Source: Micromonospora sp. WMMD1128 (GTDB lineage Bacteria; Actinomycetota; Actinomycetes; Mycobacteriales; Micromonosporaceae). Taken from it: a stretch of 64,000 nt of DNA. The notes beneath the pieces are model-generated. The model did no database searches. It was not told where the DNA came from and worked only from the letters and a program-made list of their open reading frames with translations. The position numbers and the translations under genes are program-made. Numbering within the stretch: position 1 is the stretch's first letter; every line of letters starts with the position of its first letter. Positions 49,428-57,271 of this stretch are shown in pieces. The DNA lies in assembly GCF_027497235.1 (NCBI RefSeq), contig NZ_CP114902.1, positions 4,056,001 through 4,120,000 on the forward strand, read 5' to 3'.

Positions 49428-49691
49428 TCACTCGAACAGCGAGTGCCGCACGCCCGGCTCCTCCCGGCGGCGTGCGGCGCGGCGGCGCTGGATGACGACC
49501 ATATCGACCACCGCCACCACGGCGAGGATCGCGCAGACGACGCCCAGCCAGGCCAGGCCGGCGACGAACGCGACCACCGCGAGGACGGTCATCACCACCA
49601 GACCGAACAGCGCCAGTACGAGGCGCAGGTTCAGCGCGCTGTTCGCGTGGCCGACCGTGCCGCGGGCGCGGCGGGGCTGTGATCGGGTCAT
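49428..49691 (-). CDS. Two-span small membrane protein (DUF6343-like)
   Basis: An 87-residue protein. After GTVGHANSALNLRLVLALFGLVVMTVLAVVAFVAGLAWLGVVCAILAVVAVVDMVVI come a basic tail and HSLFE. Two hydrophobic helices form a hairpin. The ALNLRLVLALFG segment recalls proteins annotated as DUF6343, but I am not certain. GGGAGGA lies directly before the ATG. Confidence 0.7.
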   Translation of the reverse strand: MTRSQPRRARGTVGHANSALNLRLVLALFGLVVMTVLAVVAFVAGLAWLGVVCAILAVVAVVDMVVIQRRRAARRREEPGVRHSLFE

Positions 49692-49700
49692 TCCTCCCGG

Positions 49701-49725
49701 CTACCCGGGCACGGCCGGGGCTAAC
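49701..49725 (-). promoter_or_regulatory. SigB/SigF-type promoter of the DUF6343-SSADH unit
   Basis: On the minus strand GTTA (49725-49722), 15 bases, GGGTAG (49706-49701), nine bases to ATG 49691. Confidence 0.48.
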
Positions 49726-49875
49726 CGGCGGACCGTGACCGGCGCCCGGCACCTGTCGCAGCATGCCCATGTGAACGACGGGGGTCGATGCAAGAAAGGC
49801 GACAGAACGCCCGTACGGACGGTCCCGGGCCATAGGGTCGACAGGCCGCTGGCGTGCCGCCGGACGGAGGACCGG

Positions 49876-50721
49876 ATGCCTCGACGTTGGATCGCCGCGC
49901 TCGCCTGCCTCGCGGCGCTCGTCGCGCTTGCCTGCGACGGCTCGGGCGAGGCGTCGCCCCGCCCGTCCGGATCGACCCGCCCCGGCGACCCCCGGGTGCT
50001 GACCGCGCTCGGCGACTCGGTCACCACCGGCTTCGGCTCCTGCCTGGTGCTGGTGAGCTGCGAACGCAACTCCTGGTCGACCGGGGACAGCCTGCGGGTG
50101 GAGAGCCTCTTCCGGCGGTTGCGCGCGGACGCGCCGACGCTGCGCGCGCACAACCGGGCGGTGCCCGGCGCCCGTGCGGCCGGGCTCGCCGACCAGGCCC
50201 GATCCGCCGTACGCGACAAGGCCGACCTGGTCACCGTGCTGATCGGGGCGAACGACGTCTGCCGCGGCGACGTCGACGCGATGACCCCGACCGCCACGTT
50301 CCGGGAGCAGGTCGACACGGCGCTGGCCGTGCTGCGCAAGGGCCGGCCGAAGGCCCGAGTGCTTGTGGTGAGCATCCCCGACCTGTACCGCCTCTGGGCG
50401 ATCGGGCACACCGAGAAGCGGGCCGTCCGGGCCTGGTCGCACGGCGTCTGCCCGGCGCTGCTGGCCGACGCCACGTCCACCGCGCCCGCCGCGACGGCCC
50501 GCCGGGCGCGGGTCCGGGACCGGATCGAGGCGTACGACGAGCAGCTCCGCGCCGCCTGCCGGGCGTACGGGTCGCGCTGCCGGTGGGACGGCGGCGCGGT
50601 GCACCGCCTCCGGTTCAGCCTGGATCAGGTGAACTCGCTCGACTGGTTCCACCCGAACGCGGCCGGTCAGGGCCGGCTGGCCGAGGTGGCCTGGACCGCC
50701 TCCGGCTGGGCCCGCGACTGA
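49876..50721 (+). CDS. Secreted SGNH/GDSL-family hydrolase
   Basis: A 281-residue exported esterase or lipase-like enzyme. N-terminal signal MPRRWIAALACLAALVALACDGSG; the Cys may be lipidated, though the lipobox (ALA-C) is not canonical. Block I is LTALGDSVTTGFG with catalytic Ser, Block III is IGANDVCRG, and Block V is DWFHPNAAGQ with the Asp/His pair. Extra Cys pairs (SCLVLVSC, YGSRCRW) suggest disulphides. GGAGG precedes the ATG. Substrate unknown. Confidence 0.88.
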   Translation: MPRRWIAALACLAALVALACDGSGEASPRPSGSTRPGDPRVLTALGDSVTTGFGSCLVLVSCERNSWSTGDSLRVESLFRRLRADAPTLRAHNRAVPGARAAGLADQARSAVRDKADLVTVLIGANDVCRGDVDAMTPTATFREQVDTALAVLRKGRPKARVLVVSIPDLYRLWAIGHTEKRAVRAWSHGVCPALLADATSTAPAATARRARVRDRIEAYDEQLRAACRAYGSRCRWDGGAVHRLRFSLDQVNSLDWFHPNAAGQGRLAEVAWTASGWARD

Positions 50722-50761
50722 GCCCGGCCCGGCCGAACGCAGCGGGGCACGGCCCCACCGG

Positions 50762-51502
50762 TCAGGGCTGGCGCGGGCCGGGGAGCTGCCGGCCGGTGGC
50801 GCGGTAGAGCGCGCGGGCCCGGTCGGCGAGTTCCTTGGTGGCCGAGGAGTTGGCCCAGGTGCCGAGGATGATCGCGGCACCGGGAATCACCTTGGCGAAC
50901 ATCCGCTTGGCGGCGCGTACCCCGGCCATCCGGGCCAGCCGGACACCGAGTTGCAGCATCACCCGGCCCAGCGCCCGGTCGCCGGCCGAGCCGAACAGCG
51001 CGCCGGCCCGTTCCCGGCCGGCGGCCACGCCGAGCGCCAACCGGGCGGCCTCGGCGGCCTTGTGCACCCGCTGGAGCACCAGCAGGTCGGTGGCCCGATC
51101 GGGGTTCGTCGGGTCGGCGCCGTAGGCGGCGGCCACGTGCAGCACCAGCCGGGCCTGGGTCCAGGCGAGCACACCGACGTCAATCACCGCGCCGGGCAGC
51201 CCGGCGGCACCGGAGACCGCGCCGGAGAGCCGGGCGTGGTTGACGAACTTGCGGACCGCCAGGTCGGCCAACTGCTCGGGGGGCGCGTCCGGCCGCTGCG
51301 CCCGTTCCCGGGCGGCCCACTGCGCCGCCTCCGGCCCCAACCGGCGCACCGCTTCCAGGGCCAGGTGCTCCGGCGCGTACTGCGGGTCCTCGCGCATCCG
51401 GTCCCAGAGGGTGGCCGGGGGCCCTTCGGGCGCCTCCACCGGCGGGACCGGGACGGCGGGGACGGGGGTGGGCTCCCCGTCGACGGGGGCGGGGTCGGTC
51501 AC
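50762..51502 (-). CDS. EcsC-family protein
   Basis: A 246-residue protein. After a Pro-rich N-terminus (~35 residues), the EcsC domain runs LADLAVRKFVNHARLSGAVSGAAGLPGAVIDVGVLAWTQARLVLHVAAAYGADP and RMFAKVIPGAAIILGTWANSSATKELADRA. EcsC was named after a Bacillus ABC-transporter operon gene; its activity is unknown. No ABC genes are adjacent here. Confidence 0.82.
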   Translation of the reverse strand: MTDPAPVDGEPTPVPAVPVPPVEAPEGPPATLWDRMREDPQYAPEHLALEAVRRLGPEAAQWAARERAQRPDAPPEQLADLAVRKFVNHARLSGAVSGAAGLPGAVIDVGVLAWTQARLVLHVAAAYGADPTNPDRATDLLVLQRVHKAAEAARLALGVAAGRERAGALFGSAGDRALGRVMLQLGVRLARMAGVRAAKRMFAKVIPGAAIILGTWANSSATKELADRARALYRATGRQLPGPRQP

Positions 51503-51540
51503 GGGACGCTCCGGGGCTCGTCGTGCGGGGGTGGGGCCGG

Positions 51541-51690
51541 TCAGCGGCGGCGCGCCGAGGAGAGGCGGGTGGCGATCTGCCGCAGCCGCTCCTGGTTCTG
51601 CGGCTTGGCCATCTCGCGCCGCCCCCGGTCGACCAGTTGCTGGCCGCGCGGGGACCGCAGGAAGGTGGTGATCCGTTGCATCAGCGACAT
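51541..51690 (-). CDS. 49-residue basic hypothetical protein
   Basis: Starts MSLMQRITTFLRSPRGQQL and ends RLSSARRR; highly basic and helical, without a membrane segment. GGAGG stands five bases before the ATG, and GTTG-N15-GGGTAC lies ~56 bases upstream. It follows the lysozyme-like gene on the same strand. Similar short proteins with the pattern TFLRSPRGQQL occur in actinobacteria, function unknown. Confidence 0.6.
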   Translation of the reverse strand: MSLMQRITTFLRSPRGQQLVDRGRREMAKPQNQERLRQIATRLSSARRR

Positions 51691-51745
51691 GGCGTCCTCC
51701 AGTCCGCGGTCCCCTTCATGTGTACCGGGAACCGGCAAGCCTCTG

Positions 51746-51770
51746 GTACCCGCACCTACGCGCCGGCAAC
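51746..51770 (-). promoter_or_regulatory. SigB/SigF-like promoter of the 49-residue protein gene
   Basis: On the minus strand GTTG (51770-51767), 15 bases, GGGTAC (51751-51746). The -35 has a G in its last position. Confidence 0.35.
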
Positions 51771-51782
51771 CGTCCACTCCGG

Positions 51783-52661
51783 TCAGCCGAGGATTTCGGC
51801 CACCACCGTGCTCGCGTTCCACTCGTGCTGCGCGTACGCGTCGGGGAACGCCGAGATCTGCACCGCCTGCGCGGCGATCGACAGCGGCAGGTCCTGCCAG
51901 CCGGGGATCTCCTGCAGCGCGGACAGGAACGCCCTGGTCGCGTACTCGGGATCCATCAGCTCGGCGACGGTGCCCCAGCCGCTGCTGGGCCGCTGCTGGA
52001 ACAGGCCGACCGAGTCGTGGTCCCAGCCGATGGCCTGGTGCGGGTAGTTCTGGGACTCGGGCAGCACGCCGCTGGCGTAGTTGAGCAGGGTGCTCTCCTG
52101 CATCGCGGTGGCCACCGCGATGACCAGACCTCGGCGCGGCACGCCCATCTCCCGGCCGGCCCGGACGATCTTCGTGGCGTTGTCCATCTGGGTGCGGTTG
52201 AGACCGGCGACCGGGACGATCCGGCGGGGCTTCGGCTTGCGCTTGACCGTGACCTTCGGCTTCGGCTTGGCGGTCGCCGAGGGACTGGCGCCGGGGGTGG
52301 CCGGGGCGGTGCTCGGGGCGGTGGTGCTCGGTTCGGCGGTGCTCGGGCGGGCCAGGCCACGCGAGGCGGCGCCGAGCGCGGCCCGCTCGGCGATCTCCGC
52401 CGTGGGGGCCGGCTTCGTCGTCCGGTCGGCCGCGCCGAAATCGATCTGGCTGACGCCGACCAGGCCGAGGCAGCAGGCGGCGCCGGTGGCGACCACCAGC
52501 CGGGCGCGGTGGTTCATCACCCCCCGCAGGCGGCGGGTACGCCGACTTCCGCCGTCCGGCGGCGAGGAAGCGGTTGTACGGTCGGTCGAGGGGGTATCGT
52601 CCGAACGGTCAGCCGGGCAGCCGGGGCCGTTCGGGTGTTCGGGGGTGCCGTCGTCACGCAT
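51783..52661 (-). CDS. Membrane-anchored lysozyme/transglycosylase-like protein
   Basis: A 292-residue protein. A basic N-terminus (~50 residues) precedes a hydrophobic anchor ARLVVATGAACCLGLVGVSQI; a Pro/Thr/Ser/Lys-rich spacer runs to ~150. The outer domain (LNRTQMDNATKIVRAGREMGVPRRGLVIAVATAMQESTLLN, GWDHDSVGLFQQRPSSGWGT, LMDPEYATRAFL) is the actinobacterial lysozyme-fold module with Glu in AMQES as likely acid. It probably cuts peptidoglycan. The start may be ATG 52661 or the later MNHRARLV at ~52517. Confidence 0.7.
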   Translation of the reverse strand: MRDDGTPEHPNGPGCPADRSDDTPSTDRTTASSPPDGGSRRTRRLRGVMNHRARLVVATGAACCLGLVGVSQIDFGAADRTTKPAPTAEIAERAALGAASRGLARPSTAEPSTTAPSTAPATPGASPSATAKPKPKVTVKRKPKPRRIVPVAGLNRTQMDNATKIVRAGREMGVPRRGLVIAVATAMQESTLLNYASGVLPESQNYPHQAIGWDHDSVGLFQQRPSSGWGTVAELMDPEYATRAFLSALQEIPGWQDLPLSIAAQAVQISAFPDAYAQHEWNASTVVAEILG

Positions 52662-53052
52662 CCGACGAGGCTAGACAGGGCAAACCGGGATCACCCAGAC
52701 CCAAAAGGTGACCCCCGCCACACTATTTCCAAGATCATTCGGACATCGATGAAAGACCGCGCCCAGTGTGGCGTCAACGTCGCCGAACGGACGAACCTCC
52801 GGTCCGCCGCGAAGCCGACCCGGCGGGGCAGGAACGCCGCAGCCGCTCCCCGCCCCACCGATGATCGACAAACTCGTCCTTTCGGCCGATCCGGGATGGG
52901 CCGCCGGACCGGGGCGTAGCCGAATTGTGATCACCATCCGGGCTCCGGACGGGTCCGTAACGGAATGGACCACGTCCCCCGGTACGTTTGCCGAATCGGG
53001 GACGCCTCGCGCGCGCGGCGCTCCCGTACGCGTCGACAGGGAGGACCCACCG
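52662..53052. other. 391-bp divergent gap, no gene seen
   Basis: Between the lysozyme-like gene (minus) and PAC2 (plus). A CCACACT/AGTGTGG inverted pair (~52720 and ~52767) flanks an AT-richer stretch that may hold the promoters. Although the frame of PAC2 stays open upstream, the translated residues look random and there is a good AGGGAGGA site at the PAC2 GTG. Confidence 0.5.
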
Positions 53053-53973
53053 GTGCTCGACCCACACGAGCTCTACGAACTCACCGACGAGCTGCCCGAC
53101 CTCGGCCAGCCGGTGCTGATCCAGGCGCTCACCGGCTTCGTCGACGCCGGCAGCGCCACCCGACTGGCCCGGGAGCAGCTCCTCACCGCGCTGGACGCCC
53201 GGACGATCGCCCGCTTCGACATCGACCAGATCTTCGACTACCGCTCCCGCCGGCCGGTGATGACCTTCGTCGAGGACCACTGGGCCGACTACGACGCCCC
53301 GACCCTCGAACTGCACCTGCTGAACGACGACGACGAGACCCCGTTCCTCCTGCTCACCGGCCCCGAGCCGGACGTGCAGTGGGAGCGGTTCGTGGCCGCC
53401 GTCGCCGGGCTGTCGGCCCGTCTCGACGTCCGGCTCACCGTCGGGCTCAACTCGATCCCGATGGCGGTGCCGCACACCCGACCCAGCGGCGTCACCGCGC
53501 ACGCCACCCGGCCGGAGCTGATCGCCGGCCACGAGCCGTGGCTCCAGAAGGTGCAGGTGCCGGCAAGCGTCGGGCACCTGCTCGAATACCGCCTCGGCGA
53601 GCAGGGGCGCGACGCGCTCGGCTTCGCCGCCCACGTGCCGCACTACGTCGCGCAGACCGAATACCCGGCCGCCGCGGAGGCGCTGCTCGCCGCCGTGTCC
53701 CGGAGCACCGGACTGCTGCTGCCGAGCGACGGCCTGCGCACCGCGGCCGAGGCGATCCGGGTGGAGATCGACCGTCAGGTGGCCCAGACCGAGGAGGCGG
53801 CCACGCTGGTCGCGGCGCTCGAGGAGCAGTACGACACGTTCGCCCGTGGTCGCGGTGAGAAGAGCCTGCTCGCCGCCGAGACCGGCCCGCTGCCCACCGC
53901 CGACGAACTCGGCGCCGAGCTGGAACGCTTCCTCGCCGAGCAGACCCGCCCGGGCGACACCCCGGAACGCTGA
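53053..53973 (+). CDS. PAC2-family protein (proteasome-assembly-chaperone-like)
   Basis: A 306-residue protein. Visible parts are LYELTDELPDLGQPVLIQALTGFVDAGSATRLAREQLL, FDIDQIFDYRSRRPVMTFVEDHW and, later, GLLEYRLGE-like GHLLEYRLGEQGRDALGFAAHVPHYVAQTEYPAAAEALL. These match the actinobacterial PAC2 family (for example Rv2125-like), named by fold after proteasome-assembly chaperones. No proteasome gene is in the window. GTG 53053 is chosen from the AGGGAGGA site and domain boundary. Confidence 0.85.
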   Translation: MLDPHELYELTDELPDLGQPVLIQALTGFVDAGSATRLAREQLLTALDARTIARFDIDQIFDYRSRRPVMTFVEDHWADYDAPTLELHLLNDDDETPFLLLTGPEPDVQWERFVAAVAGLSARLDVRLTVGLNSIPMAVPHTRPSGVTAHATRPELIAGHEPWLQKVQVPASVGHLLEYRLGEQGRDALGFAAHVPHYVAQTEYPAAAEALLAAVSRSTGLLLPSDGLRTAAEAIRVEIDRQVAQTEEAATLVAALEEQYDTFARGRGEKSLLAAETGPLPTADELGAELERFLAEQTRPGDTPER

Positions 53974-54056
53974 CGCGGGACGGGCCGGGCGACACCCCGG
54001 GACGCCGACGCCGGACGGGCCGGGCGAGCCGGGCCGGGATGCGGCAGGCTGGGGGC

Positions 54057-54854
54057 ATGCGCCTGGCGACCTGGAACGTCAACTCGGTGAAGGCCCGTCT
54101 CCCCCGGCTGCTCGACTGGCTGGGCACCACGAAACCCGACGTCCTCTGTCTCCAGGAGACGAAGTGCCCGGACGGGGCGTTCCCCGTCGCCGAGGTGGGC
54201 GAGCTGGGATACGAGGTGGCCAGCCACAGCGACGGACGGTGGAACGGCGTGGCCGTGCTGTCCCGGGTCGGGCTGGCCGACGTCACGGTCGGGTTCCCCG
54301 GCGAGCCCGGGTTCCCCGAGCCCGAGGCCCGCGCCATCGCGGCCACCTGCGCCGGCCTGCGGGTCTGGTCGGTGTACGTGCCGAACGGCCGCGCCCCGGA
54401 CGACCCGCACTACGCGTACAAGCTGGCCTGGTTCGCGGCGCTGCGCGACGCCCTGGATCCGGAGGTCGCCGCCGCCCTCCCGCTCGCCGTCTGCGGCGAC
54501 TTCAATGTCGCGCCCACCGACGCCGACGTCTGGGACCCGGCGCTGTTCGCCACCTCCACCCACGTCACACCGGCCGAGCGGGCCGCCCTGGCCGCGCTGC
54601 GCGACCTGGGCCTCACCGACGTGGTGCCCACCCCGATGAAGGGACCGCACCCCTACACCTACTGGGACTACCGCGCCGGCATGTTCCACCAGAACAAGGG
54701 CATGCGGATCGACCTGGTGTACGCCACCGCGCCGTTCGCGGACGCGGTCCGCTCCGCGTACGTGGATCGGGAGGCCCGCAAGGGCAAGGGCCCCTCCGAC
54801 CACGCCCCGATCGTGGTCGACGCCGACCTGGTGCCCGCCGTCGAGGCGCTCTGA
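54057..54854 (+). CDS. xth: Exodeoxyribonuclease III
   Basis: A 265-residue AP-endonuclease/exonuclease family enzyme for base-excision repair. MRLATWNVNSVKARLPRLLDWL, the metal-binding Glu in CLQETKCPDGAFP, GDFNVAPTDADVWDP, YTYWDYRAG and the catalytic His in GPSDHAPIVVDADL are all present. ATG 54057 starts at the natural N-terminus, 18 bases after an earlier in-frame ATG. It is 20 bases before the MhuD-like gene and probably co-transcribed. Confidence 0.95.
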   Translation: MRLATWNVNSVKARLPRLLDWLGTTKPDVLCLQETKCPDGAFPVAEVGELGYEVASHSDGRWNGVAVLSRVGLADVTVGFPGEPGFPEPEARAIAATCAGLRVWSVYVPNGRAPDDPHYAYKLAWFAALRDALDPEVAAALPLAVCGDFNVAPTDADVWDPALFATSTHVTPAERAALAALRDLGLTDVVPTPMKGPHPYTYWDYRAGMFHQNKGMRIDLVYATAPFADAVRSAYVDREARKGKGPSDHAPIVVDADLVPAVEAL

Positions 54855-54874
54855 GTCGCCGTAGGGTGGACAGC

Positions 54875-55186
54875 ATGGCAGTCGTGAAGATCAACGCGAT
54901 CGACGTCCCGCCCGGCGCCAGCGAGGAGTTGGAGAAGCGGTTCGCGGCCCGGGCCGGCGCGGTGGAGAACTCCCCCGGCTTCCTCGGCTTCGAGCTGCTC
55001 CGCCCGGTCGCCGGCGAGACCCGTTACTTCGTCTACACGAGATGGGAGACGGAGGAGGCGTACCAGGCCTGGGCGCAGGGCCCGTCACGGGAGGCCCACG
55101 CCGGCAACGTCGAGCCCCGCAAGCCGGTCTCCACCGGTGCCACCCTCCTGGAGTTCGAGGTGGCCCTCCAGGTCCCGACCCCCTGA
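54875..55186 (+). CDS. MhuD-like haem-degrading monooxygenase
   Basis: A 103-residue ferredoxin-like ABM-fold protein that should split haem for iron release. It begins MAVVKINAIDVPPGASEELEKRF and continues RAGAVENSPGFLGFELLRPV, close to Mycobacterium tuberculosis MhuD (Rv3592) along its whole length. The three functional residues known from MhuD are kept at the same numbers: Asn7, Trp66 and the haem-ligand His75 (YQAWAQGPSREAHAG). MhuD yields mycobilin with Fe and no CO. No haem-uptake gene adjoins. Confidence 0.9.
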   Translation: MAVVKINAIDVPPGASEELEKRFAARAGAVENSPGFLGFELLRPVAGETRYFVYTRWETEEAYQAWAQGPSREAHAGNVEPRKPVSTGATLLEFEVALQVPTP

Positions 55187-55206
55187 GCACCCGGCCACGG
55201 CTCCGT

Positions 55207-55261
55207 GATCATGAAGTTGGCGGCGCTCATTGTCCGTCTCGCCGCTGCCAACTTCATGATC
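55207..55261. repeat. 55-bp hairpin repeat, GATCATGAAGTTG family, copy 3
   Basis: Arms 55207-55224 and 55244-55261 (18 bp, one mismatch), 19-base loop. It lies after the MhuD-like gene in the gap between convergent genes. Confidence 0.78.
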
Positions 55262-55356
55262 ACCGGAGCCCGAGGGAGCCCAGCCGAGCTGAGCCCTTGA
55301 GCTCCCGCTATTCGAGACATGCGTTCAGCATCACGGGATCGATCATGAGACCGGCC

Positions 55357-55407
55357 AGATCTTGGTACGAATCCGCCCCCCAGAGGGGCCGTTCCGTACC
55401 AAGATCT
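55357..55407. terminator. Hairpin between MhuD-like and sortase genes
   Basis: 13-bp perfect arms AGATCTTGGTACG (55357-55369) and their complement (55395-55407), with an inner GCCCC/GGGGC stem. It is just downstream of the sortase stop, so it may end its transcript. A GATCATGA word at 55341 precedes it. Confidence 0.55.
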
Positions 55408-55419
55408 CCCAGGGACGGG

Positions 55420-56586
55420 TCAGCGCGGACGTGTGGTGAGCAGAGAGGCGAAGACGATCACGTTGTCCTCGTAGCCGGTGCGTCCACCGAGCCACGTGCC
55501 GCCGCAGGTGATCAGGCGCAGTTCCGCGGGGCCGGAGTCGCCGTAGACCCGGGCGGCGGGCAGTTTCGCCTTGTCGAAGTACTCAACGCTGTCGACCGTG
55601 AACGTCACCACGCTGCGGTCGGCGCGGGTCACCTGGATCCGGTCGCCCGGTTTGAGCTGGCGCAACCGGTAGAACACGGCCGGCCCGCTCTTGGTGTCGA
55701 CGTGACCGACGATGATTGCCCGGCCGGGTTCGCCCGGTACCGCGCCCCGGTCGTACCAGCCGGTCTGGTCGGTCTCGGTCAGTGGCGGCACGTCCACCGA
55801 CCCGTCGCGCGCCTGGCCGACCGGGGTGATCGGCGCGGCAACCTTGATAGCCGGCACCGACAGGCGGACCGGGAGGCTGGCCGGTTTCCGGACCGGCGCT
55901 GGGGCCGCCCCGGACGCTCCCCCCGCACTCGACCCGGCCGACGCCTCGGCCCAGTCGAACGGCCCGGCGGTACGGCCGAGCCCCGCTCCGACGGCGAACA
56001 CGCCGAGCAGCACCAGCACGACGGCAAGCGGTTTCGACCAGGGGCTCCGCCTCCGATCCCGCTCCGCCGGCGACCCAGCGGGCGGCGACCCAGCGGGCGG
56101 CGACCCAGCGGGCGGCGACCCAGCGCGCGGCGAACCGGCAGGCGACGACCCAGCGCGCGGCGAACCGGCGGGCGGCGGACCGCCGCGCGCTGGATCGGCG
56201 GGCGGCGGACCGGCGGACCGGGATCGCCCGGACAGCGGACCGGCCGAGGGCGGACTCCATGGACGGGATGCGGCAGGCGGTGGCATCCAGGGCCGCGACA
56301 CGGAGGGCGGGACGTGCGCCGGACGGGACCGGGTGTCCGCGTCAACAGATGGTGGATCGGCAGGCGGCGGACTCCACGACCGTGGACCGGAGAGTGGCCC
56401 GGATCCCGCAGGCGCTGCATCGTCGGCAGCAGGACCAACCGGCGGGACAGCGCCGGCACGCGGGCCAACGGGCGGCCGGCCGGCGGCACGAGGACCGGCG
56501 GGCGGGGCGGCTGGTGGAGGCAGGGCGGCGAACGGCCAGCCGGAGCGCCGGGAACCGGCGGGCGGCGGAGCGTAGTGGTCGGCCAT
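55420..56586 (-). CDS. Class F sortase with long proline-rich N-terminus
   Basis: A 388-residue membrane-anchored transpeptidase. Residues 1-~180 are Pro/Ala/Ser/Gly-rich and presumably cytoplasmic, with seven 15-bp repeats coding PAGSP-like units at ~138-172. One span follows at ~187-206 (PLAVVLVLLGVFAVGAGLG). The sortase barrel has LSVPAIKVAAPITPVG, catalytic His295 in IIVGHVDTKSG and Cys361 in LITCGGTW. Class F enzymes attach surface proteins in actinobacteria. The partner secreted gene ends eight bases upstream. ATG 56586 is supported by that spacing. Confidence 0.9.
   Translation of the reverse strand: MADHYAPPPAGSRRSGWPFAALPPPAAPPAGPRAAGRPPVGPRAGAVPPVGPAADDAAPAGSGPLSGPRSWSPPPADPPSVDADTRSRPAHVPPSVSRPWMPPPAASRPWSPPSAGPLSGRSRSAGPPPADPARGGPPPAGSPRAGSSPAGSPRAGSPPAGSPPAGSPPAGSPAERDRRRSPWSKPLAVVLVLLGVFAVGAGLGRTAGPFDWAEASAGSSAGGASGAAPAPVRKPASLPVRLSVPAIKVAAPITPVGQARDGSVDVPPLTETDQTGWYDRGAVPGEPGRAIIVGHVDTKSGPAVFYRLRQLKPGDRIQVTRADRSVVTFTVDSVEYFDKAKLPAARVYGDSGPAELRLITCGGTWLGGRTGYEDNVIVFASLLTTRPR
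56071..56175 (-). repeat. Seven 15-bp tandem repeats within the sortase gene
   Basis: Units of the type CGACCCAGCGGGCGG (plus strand) start every 15 bp from 56071; the first three are identical, the others differ at up to four bases. They code PAGSP/RAGSP-like pentapeptides in the cytoplasmic arm. Confidence 0.85.
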
Positions 56587-56594
56587 GGCGGGAC

Positions 56595-57182
56595 TCAGCG
56601 CCGTGCGGCGTGCCGGCGGGAGGCGGCCACCCCGAGCCCGGCGCCGACCATGGTCAGCGCCAGCCCTACCGGCACCAGCAGGCCGCCGAGACCGGGGCCG
56701 GCGGTGCCGCCGAAGCCGGTCGCCGGGCCGCGGCTCGGGAAGTGGCTGGGCGGGTGGGTCGGCGGACGGGTGGGCTGCGCCTGTTTGACCACCTGGAGCA
56801 TGGTGGACGCGGTCTCGCCGCCCGGGCACTCCAGCTTGACCCGGTAGTTACCGGGCCGGGTGCGCTCGTTGACCATCGGCGATGCGGTGAGCAGTCCGCG
56901 CTGCGGCTGCACCTGGATCCGGCCGAAGGCGTCGGAGACGACGATCGCCGGCACGGAGTTGTCCCGGCAACTGGCCCGGATGCCGACCAGGTAGCCAGGC
57001 TGCACCGTGCCCGGGGTGACCTCCACGAAGATCACGTCGCCGCCGGCCGGCTGCTCCGGCCCCGGTATCGACACCGGCTCGGCGGCGCGCGGCGCCGCCC
57101 GGCCGGGCGTCGCGCCGAGCAGCGGGAAGGCGCACGCGACGGCCGCGACCAGCAGCGCCACCCGTCCCCTGACCGACCCCAT
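56595..57182 (-). CDS. Secreted surface protein with C-terminal membrane anchor, sortase partner
   Basis: A 195-residue exported protein. Signal peptide SVRGRVALLVAAVACAFPLLGATPGRAA (~residues 2-30); an extracellular beta-rich domain with two Cys (RASCRDNS, LECPGGETA) to ~130; a Pro/Thr-rich stalk; and a C-terminal span GLGGLLVPVGLALTMVGAGLGVAA with basic end ASRRHAARR. That layout is of a wall-sorted protein, but no LPXTG-like pentapeptide is visible before the span. GGGAGG precedes the ATG, and the sortase gene follows at once. Confidence 0.75.
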   Translation of the reverse strand: MGSVRGRVALLVAAVACAFPLLGATPGRAAPRAAEPVSIPGPEQPAGGDVIFVEVTPGTVQPGYLVGIRASCRDNSVPAIVVSDAFGRIQVQPQRGLLTASPMVNERTRPGNYRVKLECPGGETASTMLQVVKQAQPTRPPTHPPSHFPSRGPATGFGGTAGPGLGGLLVPVGLALTMVGAGLGVAASRRHAARR

Positions 57183-57271
57183 GATCCCTCCCGGCGTACG
57201 GGATGAATCCTCTCACCCCTGGCCGCACCGCACATCCGATCCGCGCCACGGTCGCGTAGGCTCGGGTCGCT

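Noticed and set aside
52662..53052. c-di-AMP (ydaO-type) riboswitch before the lysozyme-like gene
   Set aside because: Such riboswitches often precede actinobacterial wall hydrolases, so I looked, but the conserved core words were not found in this gap.
52768..53052. N-terminal extension of the PAC2 gene
   Set aside because: The open frame upstream codes random-looking Pro/Arg/Gly residues, and a good ribosome-binding site precedes GTG 53053.
56595..56760. LPXTG sorting signal in the sortase partner
   Set aside because: The region before the C-terminal span reads SRGPATGFGGTAG; no LPXTG-like pentapeptide can be justified.
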